From Candidatus Kapaibacterium sp. (GTDB lineage Bacteria; Bacteroidota; Ignavibacteria; Kapaibacteriales; UBA2268): a DNA stretch of 64,000 nucleotides. The stretch spans positions 36,801 to 100,800 of the forward strand of contig JAOABA010000030.1 of the NCBI GenBank assembly GCA_026418625.1, given 5' to 3'. Position numbers and translations under genes: made by a program. The notes below the pieces were generated by a model. The model ran no database searches. It saw only the letters and a program-made list of their open reading frames with translations, and was not told the DNA's origin. Below, piece by piece: positions 45,917 to 54,496 of the stretch. The first letter of the stretch is position 1. Every line of letters starts with the position of its first letter.

Positions 45917-47725
45917 TCATTCCTCACCCTCAATAATTAAAACCTCTTTGATGCCTTTTATAAACATCAAATTGGAAAATAATTTATTAACTATACTTTT
46001 ATCTCTAACTTTAACAACTATTATTCCTTCAAATAAAGAATTTCCTGATTGAGAAAGGTTTATTCTATGAACGTTAATCTGACCTATTGCTTGAGAAATT
46101 TCATATAACATACCGGGTCTATCATCGCCTATAACTTTGATTTTCACAAATTCTTCAACTTTTTTCTGATAATAAATTCCTGTCTCTGTTTCAATTTTAA
46201 AATAATCATGTAGCGCAACAATTGCTTTGTGAGAAATCACAAAATCAAGCCATTCATATTGTGGTGCTGCATTTGGAGAGGTGATGATTTCAACTATGTC
46301 ATTGCTTTTTAACTCGTACATTAAGTTCTTAACTTCTCCATTAACTTTTGCTGAAACGATATGATAACCAGTTTCTTCTGATACATTGAAAGCAAGATCA
46401 ACAATACAAGAACCATCCGGTAATATATATTCTTTTTTGTCTGTAGTAAAAACTGAAATATTTTCTTCATAGAGATTCATTCTAATTGAACCCCAAATTT
46501 TTTGTATTCCTTCATCTTCGTTCATTTTAACAACATCAATCATCCACTTTTGCCATTTCTCAATGTCCTCAGGTGTTAACTTAAGAGATTCCTGAACATC
46601 AACAATTTTGTAGAGTGAACCAATACCATCTTCAGCAATTTTATCCATCTCTTCAGTTCTTATAATTACTTCAACCTTTTTTCTTTCCGGTCCGTGATGA
46701 ATTGAGTGTAAAGCCCTATAAAAATTTATCTTCGGTTTTGCTATATAGTCTTCGAAATAAATTGCAGGACCAAAAAAATTAGCAATTATTCCATAACTCC
46801 TATAGCATTCCGTATAATCATTAGTTTCTAACGATACAACAATGGAAAAGAAATTTTCAATTTGACTTAATTTGATATTACCTTTGTCAGAAATTTTATA
46901 TATTTCGTATACGTGTTTGTGTTCGGGAAATACAACATGTCTAATAGAACCCTGATTGAGTTTTTTATGTAGTGTTTCGATGAAGTTAGCAATATATTCC
47001 TGAAATTCCTTTCTTTTCTCATCTAAACTTAATTTAATTAATTTATAAATAATAGGATCTTTATAATAAAGTGATAATTCTTCAAGAAGACTTCTTATTT
47101 TTTTGAGACCAAGCCTTTGAGCAAAAGGAGTATAAAAGTTTAAGGTTTCATCAGCAATTTCCTTTTGTTGATCTCTGCTCATATACTGAAGAGTTCTCAT
47201 ATTATCAAGTCTATCGGCAATTTTGACAATGATAACCCTAACATCTTTAATCAATGATGTAAACAACTTGGCATAAGTTTCAGCTTTACCCAATTTTCTT
47301 GTTAATTCTCCTTTGATCTTTGTTAACCCATCCACTAAAAATGCTATTTCGTCATTAAATTTTTCCCTGATCATATCAACTGTTATGTGATTAAAATCTT
47401 CTACTAAATCGTGAAGGAGAGCTGCACAGACTGAGTAATTATCTGCGATCCCAATTTCTTTCATCAGAATGATTGCAACTTTAAGTGGGTGTGTGTAATA
47501 CTTTGAACCTGATTTTCTGTAAGAGTTCTTACATTCCTCAACCATATAAAAATATGCTTTGGAGATAAGATCTAAATCTGGATTTTTGAGATATTTGATG
47601 CAATGATCTTTCAATACTTCAAAATCTTTTTCAGGATCTTCCCCATATGGATTTTCTTTTTCTATTTCGAGTTCATATAACCTAATCATTTTATTATTTT
47701 CTTTTTTATCTTCTTTGTTATTCAT
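45917..47725 (-). CDS. RelA/SpoT homologue with intact hydrolase and eroded synthetase domain
   Basis: 602 residues from the ATG at 47725 (a TTG 11 codons upstream is rejected). HD hydrolase domain is intact: YTHPLKVA, LLHDLVEDF and KIADRLDNMRTL. The following synthetase region lacks key residues: the usual DxYxFR is ENFFSI, RFKDYIA is YFEDYIA, NGYQSLHT is NFYRALHS, and the AAHW end is missing. TGS (FTTDKKEYILPDGS) and ACT (VKIKVIGDDRPGMLYEIS) domains follow. It probably degrades rather than makes (p)ppGpp; whether another synthetase exists in the genome is unknown. Converges on the P-type ATPase. Confidence 0.87.
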   Translation of the reverse strand: MNNKEDKKENNKMIRLYELEIEKENPYGEDPEKDFEVLKDHCIKYLKNPDLDLISKAYFYMVEECKNSYRKSGSKYYTHPLKVAIILMKEIGIADNYSVCAALLHDLVEDFNHITVDMIREKFNDEIAFLVDGLTKIKGELTRKLGKAETYAKLFTSLIKDVRVIIVKIADRLDNMRTLQYMSRDQQKEIADETLNFYTPFAQRLGLKKIRSLLEELSLYYKDPIIYKLIKLSLDEKRKEFQEYIANFIETLHKKLNQGSIRHVVFPEHKHVYEIYKISDKGNIKLSQIENFFSIVVSLETNDYTECYRSYGIIANFFGPAIYFEDYIAKPKINFYRALHSIHHGPERKKVEVIIRTEEMDKIAEDGIGSLYKIVDVQESLKLTPEDIEKWQKWMIDVVKMNEDEGIQKIWGSIRMNLYEENISVFTTDKKEYILPDGSCIVDLAFNVSEETGYHIVSAKVNGEVKNLMYELKSNDIVEIITSPNAAPQYEWLDFVISHKAIVALHDYFKIETETGIYYQKKVEEFVKIKVIGDDRPGMLYEISQAIGQINVHRINLSQSGNSLFEGIIVVKVRDKSIVNKLFSNLMFIKGIKEVLIIEGEE

Positions 47726-47828
47726 ATCTGTATATTGACATAGAAAACTACATTTCAATGAGTAACTTAATAAAAATTTGTTTAAAAAGCAATTATGTTT
47801 ATTCTATATTAAATGTTTTCAAATAAAG

Positions 47829-47858
47829 TTGAAAAGATTTCTATTTTGGATATTTTTG
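47829..47858 (+). promoter_or_regulatory. Bacteroidete-type promoter for the LD-carboxypeptidase gene
   Basis: TTG (47829-47831), 19 nt, TATTTTTG (47851-47858). The -7 box is a full match; transcription would begin near 47865, about 57 nt before the ATG. The same stretch also reads as a short 34-codon ORF, which this promoter makes less likely to be coding. Confidence 0.5.
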
Positions 47859-47921
47859 TATTAATTATTTTAACCGTAATTTTACTATTTTTAGTGTATT
47901 TTAAAGAAAAAGTGTGAATGT

Positions 47922-48989
47922 ATGAATCGAAGAAATTTTAATATTGGAGTTTTAAGCGGTTTAATGATTGGGTTTACTACAAATTTAGAAGCTAAAAGTC
48001 CACTTTATATTCAAAATAATCAATCAGAATATGAACTAACAAAACCCGATATGATTAAGCTGGGAGATTTAGTTGGATTAATAACTCCGGGAACTGCTGT
48101 AACAGACCCCGATGAACTTTCCAAAGCAATCGAAATTGTTGATTACTTAGGTTTAAAATATAAATTAGGAAAATATGTTAAGACAGGCACTGGTTATAAA
48201 AGTAGAACAATTGAGGAAAGAGCTGAAGACCTTCATTCTATGTTTAAAGATCCAGAAATAAAAGCTGTTTTTTGCATAAGGGGCGGATATGGTTCAATTC
48301 AAATACTTGATTACATTGACTATAAGTTGATAAGAAATAATCCCAAAGTTTTCTTGGGTTATAGTGATATTACCGCTCTCCATCTGGCTATATCAAAATA
48401 TTCTGGTTTGGTTACATTTCACGGTCCTGTGATGACAAGTGCCTTTACTGAATTTACAATGAATTCACTTAAGCAAACTATTATGAATAATCAACCAATA
48501 GGAAAAGTTACTAATCCAACCGTAATGAATAACTTTAGAAAAGTTCATCCGATTAGAACAATAAAAAGTGGTATAGCTGAGGGTAGATTAATCGGTGGCA
48601 ATCTTTCTTTGATTTCTGCTTTGATGGGAACAAAATACGAGATTAATACCAAAGATTCTATTCTTTTTCTTGAAGATGTTGGAGAAGAACCCTTTAGAAT
48701 TGATAGAATGCTCTCTCAATTAAAGATAGCAGGGAAGTTTCGTGATGCAAAAGGAATAATTTTTGGTGAATGTGCAGGCTGTAATTTTGATAAATTAAAT
48801 AGCTCTCGGGTTTGGGATTTTGCTTTGGGTGAAATTCTCGATCAGGCTTTTTCTGATTTGAATATTCCGATAGTTTATGGTATGACCATCGGTCATACTT
48901 CAAATCAAATAACACTACCGATAGGATTAAAAGCAACTTTGAATTCTGATGAAGGCTCTATCACAATAAATGAGTCTGCGGTGATTTAA
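47922..48989 (+). CDS. LD-carboxypeptidase (peptidase S66)
   Basis: 355 residues. Twin-arginine-like start MNRRNFNIGVLSGLMIGF, then a peptidase S66 body: AVFCIRGGYGSIQILDYID, nucleophile S148 in GYSDITALHL, VTFHGPV, the acidic residue in FLEDVGEEPFRID and the histidine in MTIGHTSNQITLPIG. LD-carboxypeptidases trim the C-terminal D-Ala of murein tetrapeptides during recycling. A Tat or Sec leader would put this one outside the cytoplasm, unlike E. coli LdcA; that point is an inference from the N-terminus. Confidence 0.87.
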   Translation: MNRRNFNIGVLSGLMIGFTTNLEAKSPLYIQNNQSEYELTKPDMIKLGDLVGLITPGTAVTDPDELSKAIEIVDYLGLKYKLGKYVKTGTGYKSRTIEERAEDLHSMFKDPEIKAVFCIRGGYGSIQILDYIDYKLIRNNPKVFLGYSDITALHLAISKYSGLVTFHGPVMTSAFTEFTMNSLKQTIMNNQPIGKVTNPTVMNNFRKVHPIRTIKSGIAEGRLIGGNLSLISALMGTKYEINTKDSILFLEDVGEEPFRIDRMLSQLKIAGKFRDAKGIIFGECAGCNFDKLNSSRVWDFALGEILDQAFSDLNIPIVYGMTIGHTSNQITLPIGLKATLNSDEGSITINESAVI

Positions 48990-49059
48990 ACGATTCATTA
49001 TCTTAAGAATTTTTAATATTTTAACCTAATGATTCAAAAACTTTAGTAAATATTCAAAT

Positions 49060-49087
49060 GTCATGTTGAGCCGTAGGCGAAACATCC
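49060..49087 (+). repeat. Dispersed repeat copy A
   Basis: A 28-bp copy of a short repeat of the form GTCATxxTGAGccxxxGCGAAxCATCC. It shares GTCA, TGA and GAA with copies B-D. Similar sequences with TTCTTCGCT-like reverse forms are common in intergenic DNA of Bacteroidota and relatives, from general memory. Confidence 0.6.
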
Positions 49088-49313
49088 ATTAAATAAATAA
49101 TTGGTTTTTACATACTTCTTTTGTCAGACAGACACCAAATATAATTGTTTCCAGTTGATAATTTTTTGATGTTTACTTTACGTTAAAAAAATAAATTGAA
49201 AGTAATTTTGAAATTTTGTCAAAGATCTCCATAATATGACTTAATATATAAATCTTAACAAGGTAGTATCCATATTTTAGAGGTTGTTTAAAAAGTATAT
49301 AAAATTAGAATAA

Positions 49314-49339
49314 GTCACTCTGAAAGAAGCGAAGAGCCC
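49314..49339 (+). repeat. Dispersed repeat copy B
   Basis: Starts GTCACTCTGAAAGAAGCGAA and ends GAGCCC. Copy C, 28 bp downstream, is its imperfect inverse, so the pair could fold into a long imperfect hairpin. Confidence 0.6.
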
Positions 49340-49367
49340 ATTAAATTTCAATGACTTACAAAATACA

Positions 49368-49394
49368 GATTCTTCGGCTTTGCCTCAGAATTAC
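49368..49394 (-). repeat. Dispersed repeat copy C (inverted relative to B)
   Basis: Read on the minus strand: GTAATTCTGAGGCAAAGCC, then GAAGAATC. It pairs in reverse with copy B across a 28-bp spacer. Confidence 0.6.
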
Positions 49395-49535
49395 TATTTT
49401 GAAACAGACTCTTTACAAGGAATATCAATACTTTGCTAATGGTAAATCCTAAGATTTTTATGTAATCGAATTTAAATTTGTCAATTTTAGATTAAATTAC
49501 TGAAGTCTTTTAGGAAGTCAAAAGCAATATATTTA

Positions 49536-49844
49536 TCATTCTAAATTAATTGAATTATTATACCAATCTTTACTCAAATCTTCCCAGTTTTTTTTAATTG
49601 ATTCTATGAGTTTAATTTTCTTATATCTATTCCAACCTTTGATTTGTTTTTCTCTCTTGATAGCCTGTAGAATATTCCCACAATCTTCAAAATAAACAAG
49701 AGTATGGACAGAATATTTTTTTGTAAAACCATCTATTAGATTATTTTTGTGCTCATAAATTCTTTTTAATAAATTAGATGTCACTCCCGTGTAAAGAGTT
49801 CCATACTTTTTAGATGCCATAATATAAACATAACCTTTTTTCAT
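49536..49844 (-). CDS. Small GIY-YIG endonuclease-domain protein
   Basis: 102 residues; the GIY-YIG fold is visible as GYVYIMASKKYGTLYTGVTSN (here YVY and YTG), followed by LLKRIYEHKN with the catalytic Arg and later the glutamate in a FEDCGNILQAIKREKQIK segment. This stand-alone type (UPF0213-like) occurs in many copies in some Bacteroidota and Chlorobiota genomes. Repeat copy D starts 10 nt upstream of its ATG, and copies A-C lie downstream of its stop. DNA substrate unknown. Confidence 0.88.
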   Translation of the reverse strand: MKKGYVYIMASKKYGTLYTGVTSNLLKRIYEHKNNLIDGFTKKYSVHTLVYFEDCGNILQAIKREKQIKGWNRYKKIKLIESIKKNWEDLSKDWYNNSINLE

Positions 49845-49853
49845 ATGTTTTAT

Positions 49854-49885
49854 GGATTTTTCCTCACTGCGTTCGTCAAAATGAC
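49854..49885 (-). repeat. Dispersed repeat copy D
   Basis: On the minus strand: GTCATTTTGACGAACGCAGT, then GAGGAAAAATCC; on the plus strand TTCCTCACTGCGTTCGTCAA. It lies directly ahead of the GIY-YIG ATG, so it forms part of that gene's 5' leader. Confidence 0.6.
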
Positions 49886-49937
49886 TGTTAAAATTTCTTT
49901 TTTCATTAGTGTCCTAATAAGATTTTGTAGAAAATGA

Positions 49938-51356
49938 TTAATTCTTCCTGAGAAACAAAATTCCTAATATCATTGAGGCAATAATTCCAATGACCATTGG
50001 CTCGGTTTCTGTTAAAATTTTTCTAAAATAAATATTTTCCCAATATAACGACTGTAGAAGGAACCAAACTGCAGAAAAAAAGAAAGGTACAAGCATAACA
50101 ATTTTAATAGAGTTTTCCTTAAGTGAGTATTTCTTACTGAAACTTACAAGCATAGGAAATAAAAGACCGGGAATTGCAATTGATGCGGTTTTGAAGATTA
50201 AATCAATTGCTGAGGGAATTAAGTAAGCTAAGCAAATTCCAAAAATTGCTGAAATAGTTAAACCGATTTGAGTTAATGATTTTGTGCTTAATTTTGATTT
50301 GTTTTTAAAAAGTGGATGAAGTATGTCATTCCCAATGGTTGCTGCTGAAATAAAGAAATAACTTTCGAGCGTGGACATAATAATTGCAAGTAAAGCAACA
50401 ATAAATAATCCTTTCCAAAAAGGTGCAAGAATCATCTCAGCAAGAATCGGATACGAAGCGACAGGGTTTATATCTTTTAAAAAAGCCACTCCATAAAGCC
50501 CAACAGACAGTGTTAAGGAATCAAATATCAACCATAAAAAAATTGAAATTAATATCCCTTTTTGTGCTGTATCTGGCTTATTTACAGCGGAACATCGCTG
50601 ATGAAATGAAGGGTCAACAAAAGTTTGGAAAGCAATTAGATACCAAGCAAGAACATATTGCCAATGGAAACCACCAAATAAAGTTTTATGATTTTCGGGT
50701 AATTTGTCAAATATTTCTGTTGGCGAACCAAATGTATTATACCCAAATATAAAAATTACTGTGAAGCCAATATACATTAAGACAAATTGAGCAGTATTCG
50801 TAAGCACATCAGCTTTGAATCCACCATAATATAAGTAAATGAAAGAAAGAAGGACACCGGCAATCATTGATATAAGTAGGTTAAGACCGGTTAAGCTTTT
50901 AATCATTATTCCCAACATTAGAATATATGAAGCTGGAATCGAGATAATTAATACGAAAAAAGATGCTATTATTCCTGCAGTAGAACCATATTTATTCCTG
51001 AATTGCTCAGGGATTGAGTAGATTGATAAAGACCTTATTTTTTTTGCAAAGAATAAAGCATATATAAAAGCGGCAATGTAGTAAGGAAAAGCAAAACAAA
51101 CCCAAGCTGAAATCCCAGATCGATAAATAAATTCACCAATTCCAAGTATGTTTCCATACCAAGTTGCAACTAAAGTTGCTACAAAAAAGGGGAGAGTAAG
51201 CTTCCTTCCGGCAAGCAGAAAATTCTCTTTTTCATTTGTAAGTTTTTCGCTTCTCTCTTTTCTTGAAAGGAAAAATCCAATGAAAAGAATTAAAATGAAG
51301 TAAATTATAATGACTGAAATATCATAAATTGATAACGTAAATTGAAATTCAGTCAT
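49938..51356 (-). CDS. Sodium:solute symporter family transporter
   Basis: 472 residues with about 12-13 membrane helices, beginning at FTLSIYDISVIIIYFILILFI. Conserved SSS features include LAGRKLTLPFFVATLVATWYG near residue 50, PASYILMLG, and QTFVDPSFHQRCSA in the middle. Substrate could be an amino acid, sugar, proline-like compound or panthothenate; the sequence alone does not say. It follows nuoK by 57 nt on the same strand; a functional link is unclear. Confidence 0.85.
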   Translation of the reverse strand: MTEFQFTLSIYDISVIIIYFILILFIGFFLSRKERSEKLTNEKENFLLAGRKLTLPFFVATLVATWYGNILGIGEFIYRSGISAWVCFAFPYYIAAFIYALFFAKKIRSLSIYSIPEQFRNKYGSTAGIIASFFVLIISIPASYILMLGIMIKSLTGLNLLISMIAGVLLSFIYLYYGGFKADVLTNTAQFVLMYIGFTVIFIFGYNTFGSPTEIFDKLPENHKTLFGGFHWQYVLAWYLIAFQTFVDPSFHQRCSAVNKPDTAQKGILISIFLWLIFDSLTLSVGLYGVAFLKDINPVASYPILAEMILAPFWKGLFIVALLAIIMSTLESYFFISAATIGNDILHPLFKNKSKLSTKSLTQIGLTISAIFGICLAYLIPSAIDLIFKTASIAIPGLLFPMLVSFSKKYSLKENSIKIVMLVPFFFSAVWFLLQSLYWENIYFRKILTETEPMVIGIIASMILGILFLRKN

Positions 51357-51413
51357 TACATTTGATTAGTTTAAAACCTATCTTAAAAAAGATTATTGAT
51401 TTAAAAAAGTGAA

Positions 51414-51725
51414 TTACCATTTTAGTATATTCACTTTATCAACATATATTGTTCCGGATTTTCTGAAAAGGGCTAAAACAATAGCAAGACCCACAGCAGC
51501 CTCTGCAGCTGCAACAGCCATTACAAAAAATACAAATATTTGACCAGCTGGATTTCCAAGGAATGAGGAGAAAGCTACAAATGTTAAATTAACTGAATTC
51601 AACATCATCTCTATTGACATAAAGATGATAATGACATTTCTTCGGGTGAGAACACCAATAGTCCCCAAAATAAATAAGAAAGCTGAGATTAAAAGATAAT
51701 ATTCTAATGGTATATTTTCAGGCAT
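51414..51725 (-). CDS. nuoK: NADH-quinone oxidoreductase subunit K
   Basis: 103 residues and three membrane helices, with the two conserved in-membrane glutamates in [14 protein letters not shown] and [18 protein letters not shown] that take part in proton pumping. The ATG at 51725 has AAGGAG 6 nt ahead; a TTG at 51743 is rejected. It follows nuoJ by 10 nt. The usual next genes nuoL, nuoM and nuoN are absent here. Confidence 0.94.
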   Translation of the reverse strand: MPENIPLEYYLLISAFLFILGTIGVLTRRNVIIIFMSIEMMLNSVNLTFVAFSSFLGNPAGQIFVFFVMAVAAAEAAVGLAIVLALFRKSGTIYVDKVNILKW

Positions 51726-51735
51726 TTCGTTCTCC

Positions 51736-52245
51736 TTAATCAATTTTTCTTTTTGCTAAAATTACTGCTCCAACAATAGCGGCAACCAGAACAATAGAAA
51801 TGGCTATAAATGGCAAAAGATAATTAGTATATAATTCCTTACCAATTCCTTCAACAGTTCCCTGTGTTATTGAATTTGGTGCAAATCCCTGAAAACCAGA
51901 AGGTTGGCTTAAGAAAATAACTATGAATTGAAGAAGTAACACAGCACCAAAGGCTATAGCAATTCCAACTCTAAGGTTGAAATTTTCCTTCAATTTTTCT
52001 TCATCACCCAAATTTAAAAGCATTATTACAAAAACAACTAAAACCATAATTGCACCAGCATAAACCAGAATCTGAATTACGGCAATGAATTGTGCGTTAA
52101 GAGTCAGATATAAGCCGGCTAACATAAAAAACTGGACAACCAGAGCCATAGCCGAAACAACAGGGTTTTTTGATGAAATAGTAACAATACCACTTGCTAT
52201 TGCTAAAATTGACAAAACCGCAAAGAAAATAAATGTTAAACTCAT
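51736..52245 (-). CDS. nuoJ: NADH-quinone oxidoreductase subunit J
   Basis: 169 residues, five membrane helices, with the family stretch [29 protein letters not shown] shown here only in part as [20 protein letters not shown]. NuoJ sits in the membrane arm of complex I near the quinone site. A possible -7 box TATTTTTG (minus strand, 52274-52281) lies 29-36 nt upstream but lacks a clear -33 box. nuoA-I are not upstream: the next gene is divergent tolC. Confidence 0.93.
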   Translation of the reverse strand: MSLTFIFFAVLSILAIASGIVTISSKNPVVSAMALVVQFFMLAGLYLTLNAQFIAVIQILVYAGAIMVLVVFVIMLLNLGDEEKLKENFNLRVGIAIAFGAVLLLQFIVIFLSQPSGFQGFAPNSITQGTVEGIGKELYTNYLLPFIAISIVLVAAIVGAVILAKRKID

Positions 52246-52402
52246 TTCACTATTTTTATTAGATATTAACTTTCAAAAATAAAGAAAAAAAATATTAGTG
52301 AAAAGTAAATGTTTAATCTTTTATAATTATATGGAGAATTTTGTTGCAACATTATTAAAATCTTAACGTAATTAGTTTATTAGTTTTTTAATTTGGTGAA
52401 TA

Positions 52403-53773
52403 ATGAAAAGAATATTGTTTTCTGTTCATTTATTTTTAATTATGATATTAATAAATAGTTCCTACGGTCAGGATTTTAGCAATTCTCAGGCTAATAGAGG
52501 AAGTAATATTTTCAAGGTTTCTGATTGTATTGAATATGCTTTAAAATACAATCCTGACATATTATCTGCCGATTCAAGATACAAATCAGCTGGTGCGGAA
52601 ATTACAGCGGCTTTTGGAGAATTTCTCCCATCAATTGATTTATCTATGGGATACACTCGGCAATTAAATGCTGAGGGAGGTAAAACTGTGAATGTTGGAG
52701 GGCAAATTATTCCTTTGCCAACTACTGATCCAAATTCATATAGAATAAGCGCAGGGGCATCCTATGTTATTTTTAACGGTTTTTCGAGGGAATCTAATTA
52801 TAACAGAACCAAGGATAATTTAAATAGTATTTATTTTAGCAATCAACACCTCAGAAGGTCGGTCATATTAAATGTTTATCGTCAATTTACTGAGGTCTTG
52901 AGGACTAAGCAAATAATAAGCCTCAAGCAGGAAAATCTTGATTTGGCAAAAAAAGATTATTCGAAGATTAAAGCACAATATGATGCTGGTATTCTTCCTA
53001 TCACAAATATTTATACTCAGGAGACTGAAATTTCAAACCGTGAACTGGAGTTATTAAAAGCCGAGTATGATTACAAACTTGCATCAGCAAATCTTATGGC
53101 TCTGATGGGTTTAAATCCTGATACTGAAGCAGAATTCTCCGATGATGGTTACCCAAAATCAATAAAAGATCATAATATTGATAATTTCAGAAAAGAGATA
53201 GGTAGTATTGAAGCAGCAACCAATAGAGCGATAAAAAATCGGCTCGATGTCCAAGCGGCTGACTATTCAATATCATCAGCTCAATTACAAATGAATGTTG
53301 CTAATAGTCAATATTTTCCAATTCTTTCTGCAATGGGTGGATGGAGCTGGACAAATAATGATTTAACTAAATTTTCTGAACTAGGAAGATCATACATTGG
53401 TCTAAACCTTCAGGTTCCAATTTTCGATAACTTTAGGACTAATAATCAGGTTCAGGCAGCAAAAGCAATTATGGAGCAAAAAGAAATTGAAAAAAGCGTA
53501 ATTATTCAAAATATCAGGAAGGAAGTTAAAACAGCTTTTTTAAATTTGGAAGCTGCCGAAAAGCAGATTGAAATTTCTGAAAGGGCTTTAACTTCTGCAG
53601 AAAAATCATTTGAAAGCGCAGAGGAACGGTTCAGGGTAGGAACCATAAGCATAACTGATTATTACTATGCAAATAATATGTTTGTAAATGCAAAAATAAA
53701 TCGCTTAACGGCTTTTTATAATTACTTTAACGCACAAAAGGAAGTTCTTTATTCAATAGGTAGTTTAGAATAA
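52403..53773 (+). CDS. TolC-family outer membrane efflux protein
   Basis: 456 residues: a signal peptide (MKRILFSVHLFLIMILINSSYG), then two copies of the outer membrane efflux domain with long helices (NIFKVSDCIEYALKYNPDI and the later ADYSISSAQLQMNVANS repeats, SERALTSAEKSFESAEERF). It forms the trimeric channel for the export system encoded directly downstream. First gene of the operon. Confidence 0.92.
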   Translation: MKRILFSVHLFLIMILINSSYGQDFSNSQANRGSNIFKVSDCIEYALKYNPDILSADSRYKSAGAEITAAFGEFLPSIDLSMGYTRQLNAEGGKTVNVGGQIIPLPTTDPNSYRISAGASYVIFNGFSRESNYNRTKDNLNSIYFSNQHLRRSVILNVYRQFTEVLRTKQIISLKQENLDLAKKDYSKIKAQYDAGILPITNIYTQETEISNRELELLKAEYDYKLASANLMALMGLNPDTEAEFSDDGYPKSIKDHNIDNFRKEIGSIEAATNRAIKNRLDVQAADYSISSAQLQMNVANSQYFPILSAMGGWSWTNNDLTKFSELGRSYIGLNLQVPIFDNFRTNNQVQAAKAIMEQKEIEKSVIIQNIRKEVKTAFLNLEAAEKQIEISERALTSAEKSFESAEERFRVGTISITDYYYANNMFVNAKINRLTAFYNYFNAQKEVLYSIGSLE

Positions 53774-53793
53774 TAATTAATACAATAGAAACT

Positions 53794-54489
53794 ATGAAAT
53801 GTGAAAAATGTGGTAATGAATATCCTTCGAGCTATTATTTTGAGACAGATACAATCTGCAAAGATTGTTATTCTAAAATGAGCGAGGAAGAGAAACAAGA
53901 AATCATAAGCTATCAAACCCCAATAAGAAAAAATCCAATTGAACTTAGACAGGGTTTTGGGTTGAGGTTTGCTGCTGTTCTGATTGATTTTGTTATTCTC
54001 TGGCTGATAACGACCTTAATAATGCAATTTTCAGATTTTAATGAATTGATTAATCAGTTCAATGAAATTTTAAAAGAAGCACAATCTGATCCTGATATGC
54101 TCAAAGAAGCAATGGATTTCTTCTTTGAAAATATTATGTTCTACTATCTGTTTTCAACTTTGTTTACTTTATGCTATTATCTGACGGAAGTGTTATTAGC
54201 GGGTAGTCCGGGTAAGCTAATTCTAAGGCTAAGGATTGGAACTGCTGAGGGTCAACACTCAGACTATGGAAAGTTAGTTATTCGCTTTTTAATTAAGCAT
54301 AGCTTTTATCTGGTATTAATTCTATCATTATTGACAAAGAATACTTTACTATATTTACTGACTTTTGTTGTTTTCGTAATTATAGCAATTGGATTTTTAT
54401 TTGTCTTTTCATATAAAAGGCAAGCTCTACACGACATAATTGCAGGAACTGCGGTTTATAAACTAAAAGATTTAAACGAAAATAATTAG
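53794..54489 (+). CDS. RDD-family membrane protein with N-terminal zinc ribbon
   Basis: 231 residues. A short ribbon (CEKCGNEY, then CKDCYSKM, four Cys) precedes an RDD membrane domain: GFGLRFAAVLIDFVILWLI at about 51-69, helix LFTLCYYLTEV, and SPGKLILRLRIG and RQALHDIIAGTAVY at the end. RDD proteins are poorly understood, some act in Na+ handling. Its place inside an efflux operon, between tolC and the adaptor gene, is unexpected. Confidence 0.83.
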   Translation: MKCEKCGNEYPSSYYFETDTICKDCYSKMSEEEKQEIISYQTPIRKNPIELRQGFGLRFAAVLIDFVILWLITTLIMQFSDFNELINQFNEILKEAQSDPDMLKEAMDFFFENIMFYYLFSTLFTLCYYLTEVLLAGSPGKLILRLRIGTAEGQHSDYGKLVIRFLIKHSFYLVLILSLLTKNTLLYLLTFVVFVIIAIGFLFVFSYKRQALHDIIAGTAVYKLKDLNENN

Positions 54490-54496
54490 AGGATTT

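Larger units (their letters stand above)
48990..49535. other. 546-bp non-coding, repeat-bearing region
   Basis: No gene seen. It contains three of the four members of a dispersed repeat (49060-49087, 49314-49339, 49368-49394) in AT-rich sequence without strong hairpins or a Bacteroidete promoter. Confidence 0.6.

Noticed and set aside
47813..47917. 34-codon ORF (single hydrophobic helix) ending 4 nt before the LD-carboxypeptidase ATG
   Set aside because: It has no ribosome site and coincides with a TTG-N19-TATTTTTG promoter; the hydrophobic reading likely results from T-rich promoter DNA.
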